Origin: Chloroflexota bacterium
GTDB taxonomy: Bacteria; Chloroflexota; Anaerolineae; Aggregatilineales; Phototrophicaceae
Assembly (NCBI GenBank): GCA_013388745.1
Contig: JACAER010000006.1
Coordinates: 124,001 to 188,000, forward strand
Direction: 5' to 3'
DNA length: 64,000 nucleotides
Below, in pieces: positions 1 through 8,922 of this stretch. A program made the translations under genes and the position numbers. Position 1 is the first letter of the stretch. Every line of letters starts with the position of its first letter. The notes beneath the pieces are model-generated. The model saw nothing but the letters and a program-made list of their open reading frames with translations, was not told the origin of the DNA and did no database searches.

Positions 1-394
1 TGAGCGTGGTCAGCGCTTGCGCTGTTTCTGGACGTGCCCAGAACGGCACCAGTCCCAGCCGCGCGATAATGCGCAAGCCCTGATTACGCGCATGGCGCAC
101 GATGCGATCAAACACAAACCAGTGGTACGAGTCCCGGCGGTCTTCGACATAGGCCCAGGGGAAAAATTCGACAATCGTGCTCGCGCCCATCTCGCGCACC
201 AGTTGCAGCGTGCGTTGAATTTTCCATTCGTCGGCCTCGTCGATCAGGCGTGTGTGTACGCACACCTGGGGATGCAGCGTGTCTACGCTTTGCGGCGTTT
301 CCAACAGCGCGCGCGGCCCCGCCGGGCGCAGCGCCCCCAGCAGCAGCCACAGCAGCGCCAACCGTACCGTCCAGGCTGTCACCCGCGCCAACAT
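1..394 (-). CDS. Secreted glycoside hydrolase-like protein, N-terminal part (runs off left edge)
   Basis: Reading the minus strand from the ATG at 394 gives an open frame to the window edge. It starts with a hydrophobic segment (about residues 8-22, LALLWLLLGALRP region) that looks like a signal peptide or anchor. After it comes a soluble part with VEFFPWAYVE and GLRIIARLGLVPFWARP, the pattern of beta/alpha-barrel glycoside hydrolases of the cellulase/GH39 kind, where a traveller-like substrate groove follows each strand. No catalytic glutamate lies inside the visible 131 residues, so the family is not fixed. The frame stays open about 40 bases further upstream, next to an AAAGGAG, but no standard start codon lies there; ATG 394 is the first usable one. 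It follows the broken EEP gene by 50 bases and may be co-transcribed. Confidence 0.6.
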   Translation of the reverse strand, partial: MLARVTAWTVRLALLWLLLGALRPAGPRALLETPQSVDTLHPQVCVHTRLIDEADEWKIQRTLQLVREMGASTIVEFFPWAYVEDRRDSYHWFVFDRIVRHARNQGLRIIARLGLVPFWARPETAQALTTL

Positions 395-444
395 TGGCGC
401 GCCCCACGACGCAAGACGCTTAAAAGCAGCGATAACGCTCTCCT

Positions 445-1091
445 TTATCTCAGGTGGACGGAAGCCGCCAGCGCGCAATGATCGGATGCCTGTGACTGTG
501 GGATCACAAAAGCGCTAAAAAGTGCGTCTGGCGTGCCGAAAATCCGGTCGATGCGCACGGTGGGATTGCGCGAATTCGCCGTGAAAGCCGCCGAATCGCC
601 GGCTTCGTCCTGCGCGCTGATAAACCCGACATCAAAGAACATCTGCATATCGACAACCCCCGGTTGGCTGTTCATATCGCCCGTGACCAATGTGTATCGG
701 CGGCAGGGGCAAACACATAATAGGGCATGTTCAAACGCGCCGCCAGCCAGTCCAGCATCTCCAGACTCCCGCCGTTCAACCAGCCGCGCGCCACCTCTTG
801 CAGTGTCACCACATCGGGATTCTGCGCGGCGATCACCTGCGCCTGCGCTTCGGGATCAACCACACCTGCTGTATTGACACCGCGAAAACTTTCGGCGTCC
901 GGCAGCGCGTTCGTGGACGGCGGCGTGCGCACAAACAGAAACAGCGCCGCGACGGCTAATGCGCTTGGCAGCGCGAGCGCCCACGCCAACCCATAGGTTC
1001 CGACCTTATTTTCACGCGGGCGCGCCAGCGCGTTCAGCGCCAGCAGCAGTGTCAGCGCAACGAGCGCCATATGCGGCGGTGATTTTTTCAT
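445..1091 (-). pseudogene. Endonuclease/exonuclease/phosphatase (EEP) family gene with internal deletion
   Basis: Two minus-strand frames encode the two ends of one membrane-anchored EEP protein. The upstream frame (672-1091) has an N-terminal hydrophobic region with two membrane segments, then NPDVVTLQEVA, the first metal-binding Glu motif of the family. The downstream frame (445-690) begins at VTGDMNSQP, the GDxN motif, and ends with RIDRIFGT and SDHCALAASVHL, the catalytic Asp-His motif. Roughly 100 residues normally found between these blocks, including the central strand and His region, are absent, and the two frames overlap around 672-690 in different registers. This fits an out-of-frame deletion of about 300 bases. 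The product is very unlikely to be active. An assembly error is possible. Confidence 0.7.
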
Positions 1092-1170
1092 GTTAAACCA
1101 GCTTTGTGGAAAGTACCCTGATAAACGCCTCTCAGTTTAACAAGGTTAGGGTAATTTTTGTCAAACGCGA

Positions 1171-1176
1171 TATAAT
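1171..1176 (+). promoter_or_regulatory. TATAAT -10-like element before the sensor kinase
   Basis: A perfect TATAAT lies 34 bases before the chosen ATG of the receiver-kinase gene in an AT-rich stretch. No good -35 hexamer is visible at 16-18 bases upstream, so this may be a weak or activator-dependent promoter. Confidence 0.4.
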
Positions 1177-1209
1177 TTTTTTAATTCTTGGGTTCCGAAG
1201 GTGCGGCCT

Positions 1210-2328
1210 ATGGAAACCGGCTCTGTGGATCTACAGTTAGCCCGTCTCTTAATTGTGGATGACGATCCTGCCAACCTGATGCTGCTGCGGCGCATTTTTG
1301 ACCGCGATTACAGCGTAGACTGTGCCCAGAACGGGCAAGAAGCGCTGGTCGCGCTGGCCCAGGGGTCTTGCGATCTGGTGCTGCTCGACATCATGATGCC
1401 CAAAATCAACGGCCTGCAACTGCTGCAAATCATCCGCAGCACGCCAGAAACCTCAGCGCTGCCCGTGATTCTGATTTCGGCGCTGACCGACGCGCATGAC
1501 ATCGTGCGTGGGCTGGAACTGGGCGCCAACGATTACATCACTAAACCGGTTGATGTACAGGTGGTCATGGCGCGCGTGTACACTCAGCTTACGCTCAAAC
1601 GCCTGATGGAAGAACGCAACCAGACCATTCGCAACCTGCAAGTCACGCAGGAAATGCGCGAACGGTTCTTCCGTATCGCCGCGCATGACCTGAAAGGCCC
1701 GCTCGCCAATATGCGTTTGGCCTGTCATCTGCTGCGCACCTCCACACGCGAACTGCCCGGCACACAGGAAACGCTCGACGCGCTCGGCATGTCGCTGGAA
1801 AAAATGCAGGAAGTCATCAATGATCTGCTCGATTCGGCGGCCATCCAGAGCGGCAAACTCGACCTGAAAATCGACTGCGTGCCGGCAGACCGCCTGATGT
1901 GGGACATCATGATGCAGTACGAACCCGCCGCGACGCGCAAAGAAATCACGCTCGCCGTGACCAGCGCCAACGGCATGGCCGAAATGGACTATGCGCGCAT
2001 GTGCCAGGTGATGGCGAATCTGGTGAGCAACGCTATCAAGTATTCGCCGCGTGGCAGCCGGGTCTCGCTGTGGAGCGAAGAACGCGGCAACCAACTCGCG
2101 CTGTGCGTAGCCGACCAGGGTCCCGGTATCCCCGAAGCAGAGCGCGCCAAATTGTTCGGCGAATTCAGCAAGCTCAGCACCCGCCCCACCGAAGGCGAAT
2201 CGAGCACCGGCTTAGGGCTGTGGATTGTCAAGCATCTGGTAGACTTGCACAAAGGCGAAGTCGGTGTGGACAATCGCGAAGGCGGCGGTTCCGTCTTCTG
2301 GGTCAAACTTCCCCTGTGTCAAACCTGA
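1210..2328 (+). CDS. Response regulator receiver-histidine kinase
   Basis: Signal-transduction kinase with an N-terminal receiver and no membrane segment, so it is probably cytosolic. The receiver (about residues 10-125) keeps the acidic pair (VDDD), the phospho-Asp in VLLDIMMP and the Lys in ITKPVD. A short coiled linker precedes the HisKA dimerisation helix with the phospho-His in RIAAHDLKGP. The HATPase domain follows with N-box NLVSNAIKYS, G1 DQGPGIP and G2 GLGLWIV. ATG 1210 is preferred because GAAGG sits 8 bases ahead; an in-frame GTG at 1201 is possible. The last 10 bases overlap the end of the convergent phosphatase gene. The output partner is not evident in the window. Confidence 0.92.
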   Translation: METGSVDLQLARLLIVDDDPANLMLLRRIFDRDYSVDCAQNGQEALVALAQGSCDLVLLDIMMPKINGLQLLQIIRSTPETSALPVILISALTDAHDIVRGLELGANDYITKPVDVQVVMARVYTQLTLKRLMEERNQTIRNLQVTQEMRERFFRIAAHDLKGPLANMRLACHLLRTSTRELPGTQETLDALGMSLEKMQEVINDLLDSAAIQSGKLDLKIDCVPADRLMWDIMMQYEPAATRKEITLAVTSANGMAEMDYARMCQVMANLVSNAIKYSPRGSRVSLWSEERGNQLALCVADQGPGIPEAERAKLFGEFSKLSTRPTEGESSTGLGLWIVKHLVDLHKGEVGVDNREGGGSVFWVKLPLCQT

Positions 2329-2888
2329 TCTTTGTCCCCCTGCTGCTCGGCAAAACGCTCGACAATCGCTTTCTGCCTGTGTGTCGGGCGCACAAACGGA
2401 CGCACCAACAGAATATGCTGCCAGGCCTGTGTGGGCGTTAGCCCGGTGCTGACCAGATAGGCCGCCGCCAGTGTAGGCGCGCGCCCGATACCCGCCGCGC
2501 AGTGGACATAAACCTTGCCGCCACGCGCGATTTCCTGGCGGATGAATTCGACGCCCGCGCGCAGGTGTTCCAGGCTTGGCGGGGTGGCATCGATCGTTGG
2601 CAGATAGAGATAACGCAGCGGGGCGATCCCCGCCGCCGCATCGTCGTATTCCTGGCGCAAATTGACGACTGCCGTAATCCCAAGAGCGGCCAACTGCGCC
2701 CAACCGTGCCGCCGATGCTGGCCGGAGACATAAAGCTGCGGGGTGATGCGGCTGTAGCGCTGTGGCGGTGCGCCTGTCACATAGCGATGACCAAATTCGT
2801 ACAGGCCCAGCAGCAGAGGATGCAGCCCGCCCTCGACAACCGTCTGGCGCAGACTGCGCAGTTGCAGCAGAAAATCGGCGCGTGGCAA
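2319..2888 (-). CDS. Dual-specificity protein phosphatase
   Basis: A 189-residue cysteine phosphatase. The P-loop HCAAGIGRAP matches HCxxGxxR, giving the thiol nucleophile and the phosphate-binding Arg. The general acid is likely in the LPTIDATPP loop, as in DSP/VHR-like enzymes. An N-terminal helical extension of about 45 residues precedes the phosphatase fold. It lies 3 bases downstream of the peptide-binding protein gene on the same strand, so the two are probably one transcript. Its 3' end overlaps the kinase gene coming from the other side. Substrate, protein or small phosphate ester, cannot be told from sequence. Confidence 0.88.
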   Translation of the reverse strand: MPRADFLLQLRSLRQTVVEGGLHPLLLGLYEFGHRYVTGAPPQRYSRITPQLYVSGQHRRHGWAQLAALGITAVVNLRQEYDDAAAGIAPLRYLYLPTIDATPPSLEHLRAGVEFIRQEIARGGKVYVHCAAGIGRAPTLAAAYLVSTGLTPTQAWQHILLVRPFVRPTHRQKAIVERFAEQQGDKDQV

Positions 2889-2891
2889 CAG

Positions 2892-4703
2892 CTAACCTGT
2901 GAGCGCCCACGCCCAAATATCACGAAAACGGTCGGCAGGCGAGGCAATGAAGCCCAACTGCACACCGCTGACGCGCGTCGAAACCGCATAGGTGTACAGC
3001 GGATAGTACAACGGAAGTGCGACGGCGCTCTGGATGAAATCCTGCTGAAACTCGGTGTATAGCTGGATACGACTGACGCCGTTCGAGGTCTGTCGCGCGA
3101 ATTCGAGCAGTTCGCTCAGGTGGCGATCGTTTACATTGCCGTAATTGCGACCATCGGGGTACTGCCCCTGATGCCAGTAGGCATACACATCCGGGTCGGC
3201 GCTGTAGCCCATCGGCAGTTCGGCCAGCGCGGCGTCAAAATCGCCCGCTTCCAGCCGTGTTTGGTAGCTGGCGCTGTCCACCGCGTCCACGCCCACTGTG
3301 ATGTTATACTGCGACCACTGGTTAGCGATTTCCTGCGCCACAGCCATCAGCACGGGGTCATTGGGCGTCAAAATATTGAAGCTGAACAAAATGGTAGCGG
3401 GCAGCAGCGTCGGTATGGACGTAGCGTTCGGGTCGGGCGTCACACTGGGATCGCTGGTAGGCACGGGGGTTTCGCCCGCGCTGGGGATGCGCGCCGATGC
3501 CAGTTGACCGCGTGCGGCGTCAGGATTATAGGCCGGCCAGGGCAGAGCAGCGTTATAAGCCCATGAACCGGGCAGCAGCGGACTGTTGGCCTGCACCGCC
3601 AGATTCGGCAGTTGTCGTTCGATGATCGAAGCGCGGTTCAACCCCTGTTGCAGCGCCTGCCGCACGCGCTCCACACGAAAATAAGGCCGCTCCCAGTTAA
3701 ACAGCAGCAGGCCTAAGGTGGGTTCAATCGCGGTAATCGGGTTAACATTCACCAGCGCCAGCAGCGGGCGGCGTTCGTTACGGCTGCGCGCGGCCAGTCC
3801 CAGCACATCGCCGCTTTGCAGCGCCGCCAGCGCCGCATCAAAGCTGTTGTATAGGTGGAAGCTGACACGCTCCAGCGCATAACCGTTCTGGCCTTCGGGC
3901 CGCTGGCGATACACCGGCGCAACACGCAGATCAACCTGTTGAATCGTCGCGCCATCAGCAGAACGCAGGGACTCAAGCTGATAGGGCCCGGTGCCAATCG
4001 GTGAAAAATTGAAAGGATGCGCCGCCAAAGCTGCCGCCGACGTGCCGCGCAGCGCATGTTCGGGCAGCAGCCCGATACTTAGCGCGTCCAAAAAGCTGCC
4101 GAGCGGCTGCGTCAGGCGGAAGCGCACTAAATGTTCGCCGAGCTGTTCGGTTTCTACTGTGCGCCAGAACGCGCCCAAAGCCGCCGTGCCTGGAAAATCC
4201 GGCGCGCGTAAAATCGCCATTGTGTAAACGACATCCACCGCTGTGAACGGCAGGCCATCCTGCCACAGCACATCCTCACGCAGCCGGAACACATATTCCA
4301 GTTCATCGGACGAAACAACCCAATCCTGCGCCAGATTCGCCACCGGTTCGCCGTGCTCATTGATGCGTGTCAGGCCTTCAAATATCAGCGCGCTGATGTC
4401 TTCATCGACAGGATTCAGGCTGGCGAACAGCGGGTTCAAGCGCTGCACGCGGCCAACCAATGCTTCCGTATAGGTAGGGATACCATCGCTGCTGGTAGTC
4501 GGCAGCGGCGTGCGCAACGGCGCGGGTGTCGCGGCGGCCTCGCTGTAAATAGTGGCAGTAATCGCCGGCGTATCCAGCGCCGACGGCCCACTGGGCGTCG
4601 CCGTCACAGGCGCGGGCGGACTGGAACGCGATAACAAGCTGATGACAAATAAAACCGCTGCTAAAATCAGCGCCACCAACTGCCAGCGGAATCCACGCAG
4701 CAT
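2892..4703 (-). CDS. ABC transporter substrate-binding protein, family 5 (peptide type)
   Basis: Extracytoplasmic solute-binding protein of the SBP_bac_5 kind. A hydrophobic N-terminal segment (about residues 8-25) anchors or exports it; there is no lipobox cysteine. A Pro/Thr-rich linker follows and then the binding fold, with FEGLTRINEHGEP, VFRLREDVLWQDG and YQLESL blocks typical of DppA/OppA. A Pro/Thr-rich insert (PVPTSDPSVTPDPNAT region) interrupts the C-terminal half, which is unusual. ATG 4703 is chosen because hydrophobicity begins there; upstream codons look non-coding. No permease or ATPase gene sits nearby, so it is an orphan binding protein or serves a transporter elsewhere. Confidence 0.88.
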   Translation of the reverse strand: MLRGFRWQLVALILAAVLFVISLLSRSSPPAPVTATPSGPSALDTPAITATIYSEAAATPAPLRTPLPTTSSDGIPTYTEALVGRVQRLNPLFASLNPVDEDISALIFEGLTRINEHGEPVANLAQDWVVSSDELEYVFRLREDVLWQDGLPFTAVDVVYTMAILRAPDFPGTAALGAFWRTVETEQLGEHLVRFRLTQPLGSFLDALSIGLLPEHALRGTSAAALAAHPFNFSPIGTGPYQLESLRSADGATIQQVDLRVAPVYRQRPEGQNGYALERVSFHLYNSFDAALAALQSGDVLGLAARSRNERRPLLALVNVNPITAIEPTLGLLLFNWERPYFRVERVRQALQQGLNRASIIERQLPNLAVQANSPLLPGSWAYNAALPWPAYNPDAARGQLASARIPSAGETPVPTSDPSVTPDPNATSIPTLLPATILFSFNILTPNDPVLMAVAQEIANQWSQYNITVGVDAVDSASYQTRLEAGDFDAALAELPMGYSADPDVYAYWHQGQYPDGRNYGNVNDRHLSELLEFARQTSNGVSRIQLYTEFQQDFIQSAVALPLYYPLYTYAVSTRVSGVQLGFIASPADRFRDIWAWALTG

Positions 4704-4818
4704 AGACCACTCTCGCAATACAAAAAGGGGCTTTGCGCCGAACGCAAAATCCCCCTCCCCCAAAATCTAAAAGCTGTCTAGAGGCCGAACTGCCTCTGTT
4801 TGGCCGCAGAACAAATGG

Positions 4819-5058
4819 TTACTGCTGGGTGACGGCCACTGAGAAGATCGAAATCGCCAGGAAGGCGATTGCCAGCCCGATCGTCAATTGGAACAGGCGC
4901 TTTTCCAGCCCGCGCCGTGTACGCGCGATACCGCCGCCTGCCTCGCCGCCCAGCAAACTGCCCAGGCCGCTGCCCTTCACTTGCAGTAGAATCAAAATGA
5001 CCAGCAGGATCGAAACCACAATCGAGGCAATTTGCAGCGCGCCGCCTAAAAGATTCAT
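4819..5058 (-). CDS. secG: Preprotein translocase subunit SecG
   Basis: A 79-residue membrane protein with two hydrophobic helices (about residues 7-24 and 55-75) and the SecG loop GSGLGSLLGGEAGGG followed by a basic TRRGLEKRLF stretch. SecG associates with SecYE and assists protein export. The start at ATG 5058 has AGGAG a few bases upstream; the frame extends further upstream but without SecG character. It lies downstream of the zincin-like gene and upstream of the peptide-binding protein. Confidence 0.9.
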   Translation of the reverse strand: MNLLGGALQIASIVVSILLVILILLQVKGSGLGSLLGGEAGGGIARTRRGLEKRLFQLTIGLAIAFLAISIFSVAVTQQ

Positions 5059-5113
5059 GCCAAAAGCTCCTCTGTCATCAACACGCGCGCAGTATAGCAC
5101 GCGCTCCAGGCTT

Positions 5114-5740
5114 TTAAAAGGCTGCGCCCTGAGTATAGATGCGGATGCTGTCGGCTTCGTCCTTGATCAGCGCCGTTGGCGGATAACGCAGCGCCAGCCA
5201 CGTCATCCACAGATCGCCGATGGCACCGCCCGCGTTCACCGCCGCAGTCAAGGCAATGTACAGCCCCAGGCGCTCCGGCAGCACAACAGATGCCAGCAGA
5301 CACAGCAGCGTGATGCCCAGCAGCGGCGCCAGGGCGATAATGATGAACTGGCCGCGCCGAAAATAACCGCCATCCGTAGTCGCATACAGGAAAATCGGCA
5401 GCTTGAAGCGCCCGAAATCGGCGTATTTCGCGCCGTAACGCACCGGAAACCCGAACGCGTTGATCGCCACACCGTGAAAACCCTCATGCAGCAGCAGCAC
5501 GCCCACCAGCGCGAACAGCAGCCCCAGCGCGTCGAGCCATTCGCTGCCCCCGCTGATCGGCGCGCGCTGTGTGCGCAGCCACGCCTGCCAGCCCATCAGC
5601 CCGAAATAGGCCAGCAGCATGGGAATTAGCGCCAGCAAATTCAGACGCAGCAGGATTTTGGGATCGCTGGCTGTAAAGTGTGCGGCTTCGCGATAGTCGG
5701 GCGGCAGTTGGCGCAGGGCGGCCACTAGCGCGATACCCAT
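5114..5740 (-). CDS. DUF3267 putative zincin metallopeptidase, membrane protein
   Basis: A multi-pass membrane protein of 208 residues. It has HEGFH (HExxH zinc motif) at the end of one helix and NAGGAIGDLW near the C-terminus, where the Asp may be a third ligand, as in site-2-protease-like DUF3267 proteins. About four to five hydrophobic segments are visible. Proteolytic activity is inferred from the motif only. Its start overlaps the 3' end of the ferredoxin gene by 16 bases, which suggests translational coupling. Confidence 0.8.
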   Translation of the reverse strand: MGIALVAALRQLPPDYREAAHFTASDPKILLRLNLLALIPMLLAYFGLMGWQAWLRTQRAPISGGSEWLDALGLLFALVGVLLLHEGFHGVAINAFGFPVRYGAKYADFGRFKLPIFLYATTDGGYFRRGQFIIIALAPLLGITLLCLLASVVLPERLGLYIALTAAVNAGGAIGDLWMTWLALRYPPTALIKDEADSIRIYTQGAAF

Positions 5741-6081
5741 TCCGCCGGCGGTGTGATGTCATCCGCCGGACGATCACCCGAACTATCAGCGTCACCATTG
5801 GAAACACGATAAACCGGCTCGACACTCATATCCTGTCGGCACAAAATCTGGCAGCTCAGCCGCACTTTACCCACCAACAGTCCTGCCGTCAGCCGATCAC
5901 GTTCAGCGCGTGTCATCACGCTCGGCTCGCCGGCACGGAACACCACACGGCAGGTGGTACAGCGCGCGTTGCCACCGCAGCGGTGCAAAATATCGATTCC
6001 CGCGTCTTCCAACGCCAGCACCAGTCGTTTGTTCTCTGGCGCTTCAAACGATGTGCCATCGGGCAATGTGATTTTTGGCAT
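5725..6081 (-). CDS. 2Fe-2S ferredoxin
   Basis: A 118-residue plant/Isc-type ferredoxin. The cluster ligands are visible as CGGNARCTTC (Cx5CxxC) and a later CQ in the VRLSCQ segment. It starts with MPKITLPDG, the usual first beta strand. A C-terminal tail of about 25 residues is rich in Asp and Ser and not part of the fold. It presumably passes electrons to an oxidoreductase that is not encoded next to it. Confidence 0.88.
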   Translation of the reverse strand: MPKITLPDGTSFEAPENKRLVLALEDAGIDILHRCGGNARCTTCRVVFRAGEPSVMTRAERDRLTAGLLVGKVRLSCQILCRQDMSVEPVYRVSNGDADSSGDRPADDITPPAEWVSR

Positions 6082-6123
6082 TCCTGTTCCTCGCTTACTC
6101 TACCTGAAAACTTGTGTTAATTT

Positions 6124-7095
6124 TTAGAGCGCTGCGTACTCCCGCATCCACTGCGGGCTGAGGGGCGGCGGCGCATAAAAATCTGTCCAGGGGCGCGCCT
6201 GTGTTTTGGCGGTCTCCGAGAGCGTCTGTAAGCGCTGCACGCAGGTTTCGCCGATAAAGCGCTGGCGGGCGTCGGCAGGCATTTTGATCGCTTCCTTCCA
6301 GATGGCACGCCCGGCCAGAAAACCGCTTGCCCCCGATTGACAGGCAATGCGCGTTTGCTCGGCGAACGTCCCAAAGTCTACGCCCGCGCTCAACAGCACC
6401 CAGGGCAGCTTGCTGGCCGCACTGACGCTGGCGCAGGCTTTACGCCACACGCTGCGATCACTTTCATAGCTCACGTCCACCGGAAATTCCAGCTTAAGCA
6501 CATCCGCTCCGGTTGTGCTCAGGCGCGCGGCAGTTTCGCGCACAACTTCGGCGCGCGTTCGGGCAAATTCCACGCTTTCTTTGGCCACATGCGGGACAAG
6601 GCTGTACGACAGCGGCTGGAGAAACAGCGGCAAATCGCAGCGCTGACACTCTGCCGCCACCGCACGAATCACCGCTTCCACTTCTTCGGCCAGCGCGCCC
6701 GAATGGGGATGATAGTAGGCCAGCAGCTTAACCGCCGCCGCGCCCATACGTTTGATCTTTGCTACTGTCCAATCAGGGTCGAATTCCACACGGCGGTAGG
6801 TAGTGTCGCCGCTGTAGCTGCTTTTCGCCAGCGCCATCAACAGGCCGCAGCTGCGCGCCAGATGCAAGGCCGCCAGCAGCCCATATTCAGTATCCAGCAG
6901 CACGGCGCTGGCATACAACGAGAGCGTGCTGACCGCTTCACTTTTGATCGTCACCGCTGTTTCGAAATCGCTGCCCGCCGGCAGCAGCTTACGATAGCTG
7001 CTGCGCTGGTCAAACGCCAGAATCGTAAAAACATCGCCCTTAACGCTCGCCTGGCGCAGCCCGCGCCACTTGCCCGGCGTTAATGTCTGTGCCAC
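6124..7095 (-). CDS. Tagatose-1,6-bisphosphate aldolase-like (LacD/class I aldolase family)
   Basis: Class I aldolase barrel. It has ILAFDQR near the N-terminus, VKLLAYYHP in the middle and DVLKLEFPVD, where the Lys is the likely Schiff-base residue. SAGVDFGTF and GASGFLAGRAIW form the phosphate-binding end. LacD cleaves tagatose-1,6-bisphosphate to dihydroxyacetone phosphate and glyceraldehyde-3-phosphate; the real substrate here is not certain because no other galactose/tagatose gene is near. GTG 7095 is chosen as start because homology-like sequence begins at AQTLTPGKWRG and GAGG precedes it; upstream residues are Arg-rich and look untranslated. Confidence 0.78.
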   Translation of the reverse strand: MAQTLTPGKWRGLRQASVKGDVFTILAFDQRSSYRKLLPAGSDFETAVTIKSEAVSTLSLYASAVLLDTEYGLLAALHLARSCGLLMALAKSSYSGDTTYRRVEFDPDWTVAKIKRMGAAAVKLLAYYHPHSGALAEEVEAVIRAVAAECQRCDLPLFLQPLSYSLVPHVAKESVEFARTRAEVVRETAARLSTTGADVLKLEFPVDVSYESDRSVWRKACASVSAASKLPWVLLSAGVDFGTFAEQTRIACQSGASGFLAGRAIWKEAIKMPADARQRFIGETCVQRLQTLSETAKTQARPWTDFYAPPPLSPQWMREYAAL

Positions 7096-7217
7096 CGTAC
7101 CAGTTCCTCGCCGATCTGTTCGTCGCAAGGATATTTTTAACCTTTTTTGGCGGACGCTGCCATAAAAAGGGCGCAGTCGGAACCACGCCCTCAATACCCT
7201 GCCCTAGACGCTGGATG

Positions 7218-8126
7218 CTACGCCGCCGGGGACTGCGCGGCAGTTTTGCTGTCCGCCAGACCGGGACGGTGGCGGTAGACGAACAGACCCAGCGCCGCGA
7301 CGAACGCCACTACAGACATCACCTGCGACGAGTTAATCATCGTGCCCCAGATATAAGCCGGCTCGACCTTGATGAATTCCAGGAAAAAGCGGATGAACGC
7401 ATACTGGATAACGTACAGCAGGAAAATGTCGCCGGCCATCAAGCGGCTGCGGAAGCGCAGATATAGGTTCAGCAGCACGAAAAAGGCGATCATGCTCCAC
7501 AGCGATTCGTACAGAAACAGCGGGTGAAACAAGGTTTCTGCCGGGAAGTCGATTGTGCTGGTATAGGGCGCGACACGCTTGCTGCTCTGAATCGTGATAC
7601 CCCAGGGCAGCGTTGTGGGGATACCGTAGAGTTCCTGATTAATGAAGTTGGCCCAACGCCCGATGGCCTGCCCCAGCGGCAGTGCTACGCCGGCGATATC
7701 CAGCCAGGGCCAGATAGGCAGTTTGTTGCGCCGCAGATACAACACTGTGCCCAACGCGCCGCCGATCACCGCGCCGAAAATGCTCAGCCCGCCGCTCCAG
7801 ATCGCAATCGCGCCGTTGTTGACATTAAAGAAGTTCTGCAAGAACCACAATGTATTCTGGCACACCGCGCCCGCCGCCGCGTTTTCGATACAGCCTGCGG
7901 TCAGTGTGCTGGGGGGGAACAGGATGAACCACAAGCGCGCGCCAACAATGCCGGGGATGATCGCCCATGTCAGCGCGCCCCAGACATGATCGGGGTCATA
8001 GCCGCTGCGCTTGGCCAGCCGCGCCGCCACCCACGCCGCAATCAGCATCGCGAGCACGATGATGATGCCGTAGTAACGAATCTGAACCTGGTTAAATAAC
8101 TCGATGTATTCGCGTTGGAACTCCAT
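7218..8126 (-). CDS. lgt: Prolipoprotein diacylglyceryl transferase
   Basis: Integral membrane enzyme that transfers diacylglycerol from phosphatidylglycerol to the lipobox cysteine of prolipoproteins. It shows the Lgt pattern: IRYYGIIIV in the first helix, GARLWF, the GGLSIFGAVIGG loop, the signature region GQAIGRWANFINQELYG and FHPLFLYES, with seven predicted membrane segments. The ATG at 8126 follows the stop of the upstream phosphatidyltransferase by a single base and has AGAGG ahead. A lipoprotein substrate is encoded at 47.7 kb. Confidence 0.93.
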   Translation of the reverse strand: MEFQREYIELFNQVQIRYYGIIIVLAMLIAAWVAARLAKRSGYDPDHVWGALTWAIIPGIVGARLWFILFPPSTLTAGCIENAAAGAVCQNTLWFLQNFFNVNNGAIAIWSGGLSIFGAVIGGALGTVLYLRRNKLPIWPWLDIAGVALPLGQAIGRWANFINQELYGIPTTLPWGITIQSSKRVAPYTSTIDFPAETLFHPLFLYESLWSMIAFFVLLNLYLRFRSRLMAGDIFLLYVIQYAFIRFFLEFIKVEPAYIWGTMINSSQVMSVVAFVAALGLFVYRHRPGLADSKTAAQSPAA

Positions 8127-8127
8127 T

Positions 8128-8736
8128 TTAGGCCTCTTTGCTGATATGTTTGTAGACAAACCACAGGCGTTGTAACGCCGTAAAATTTGTGCCCAGCGCC
8201 AGAATCCACAGCGCCGCCATTAAGGTCGCCGGCACAAGCAGTGCAATCAACATGACAACCAGCCGCACCAGTCGATCAAACAGCCCGATTCGCACCGACA
8301 GCCCCGCTTCGCCCGCCCGCGCCCGCACATAACTGACGGCGAACGCCCCGGCCAGCGCCGCTAACGCCAACAGCACTGCGCCCGGTTGATTTTGCACCGC
8401 AAAATGATAGCACAAGGCGCCAAAAATCAAACCGTCAGCATAGCGATCCAATGTGGAATCCAGCACAGCGCCGAATTTGTCTTTGCGCTGCATAGCGCGC
8501 GCTACTGCTCCGTCCAGCGCGTCCAGCGGCACGCCCAGCAGCAGCAGCACGCCGCCCCACTGGAACTGCCCACTACCGATCACCAGCGCGGCCAGCGCCA
8601 CCAGCGCCAACCCCGCCCAGGTGATCCAATCGGGGTGAATGCCCAGTTTGTGTACCGCCAGGCCTGCCCGCCCGACCCAATTGCCTGTCAGTGTGCGCAC
8701 ACGATCTGCGAAAATCACCGGCTGCGAATCGGTCAT
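8128..8736 (-). CDS. CDP-alcohol phosphatidyltransferase family protein
   Basis: Membrane enzyme of phospholipid synthesis. It carries the family motif DGxxAR(x)8GxxxD(x)3D, seen as LDGAVAR followed by FGAVLDSTLDR. About six hydrophobic segments surround it. Family members join a CDP-diacylglycerol to glycerol-3-phosphate, inositol-phosphate or a related alcohol; the acceptor is unknown here. AAGGA precedes the ATG. It heads the minus-strand run that continues with lgt one base later, so both act on membrane lipids. Confidence 0.88.
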   Translation of the reverse strand: MTDSQPVIFADRVRTLTGNWVGRAGLAVHKLGIHPDWITWAGLALVALAALVIGSGQFQWGGVLLLLGVPLDALDGAVARAMQRKDKFGAVLDSTLDRYADGLIFGALCYHFAVQNQPGAVLLALAALAGAFAVSYVRARAGEAGLSVRIGLFDRLVRLVVMLIALLVPATLMAALWILALGTNFTALQRLWFVYKHISKEA

Positions 8737-8894
8737 ATAGTATCCTTGAAAAAGCCAGTCTGTCTATTTTACATTCTGGCGCCATGCTTTAGATATTCGA
8801 CAGGATACCAAATAAAGTGTGGTACAATAGGACAAAATTGAAAAATGCTTCTTTCTTGTTTGTAGACTGCTCTGAGTTAAATAACTTTTGCAGT

Positions 8895-8922
8895 AGGTGA
8901 AACCACACAGGTGGTTTCATCT
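8895..8922 (+). promoter_or_regulatory. Hairpin in the RNase J leader
   Basis: A 12-base-pair stem (one G-U pair) closed by an ACAG tetraloop lies about 100 bases before the RNase J start. No T-tract follows, so it is not an intrinsic terminator. A possible -10 element, TACAAT at 8823-8828, would place it in the 5' leader. Confidence 0.5.

Noticed and set aside
108..407. Minus-strand 99-residue frame rich in Ala/Gly/Arg
   Set aside because: It is a shadow of the glycoside hydrolase-like frame from ATG 394, which has real hydrophobic and barrel-like sequence.
5680..6120. Plus-strand frames opposite ferredoxin
   Set aside because: No family features; the minus-strand 2Fe-2S cysteine motif is clear.
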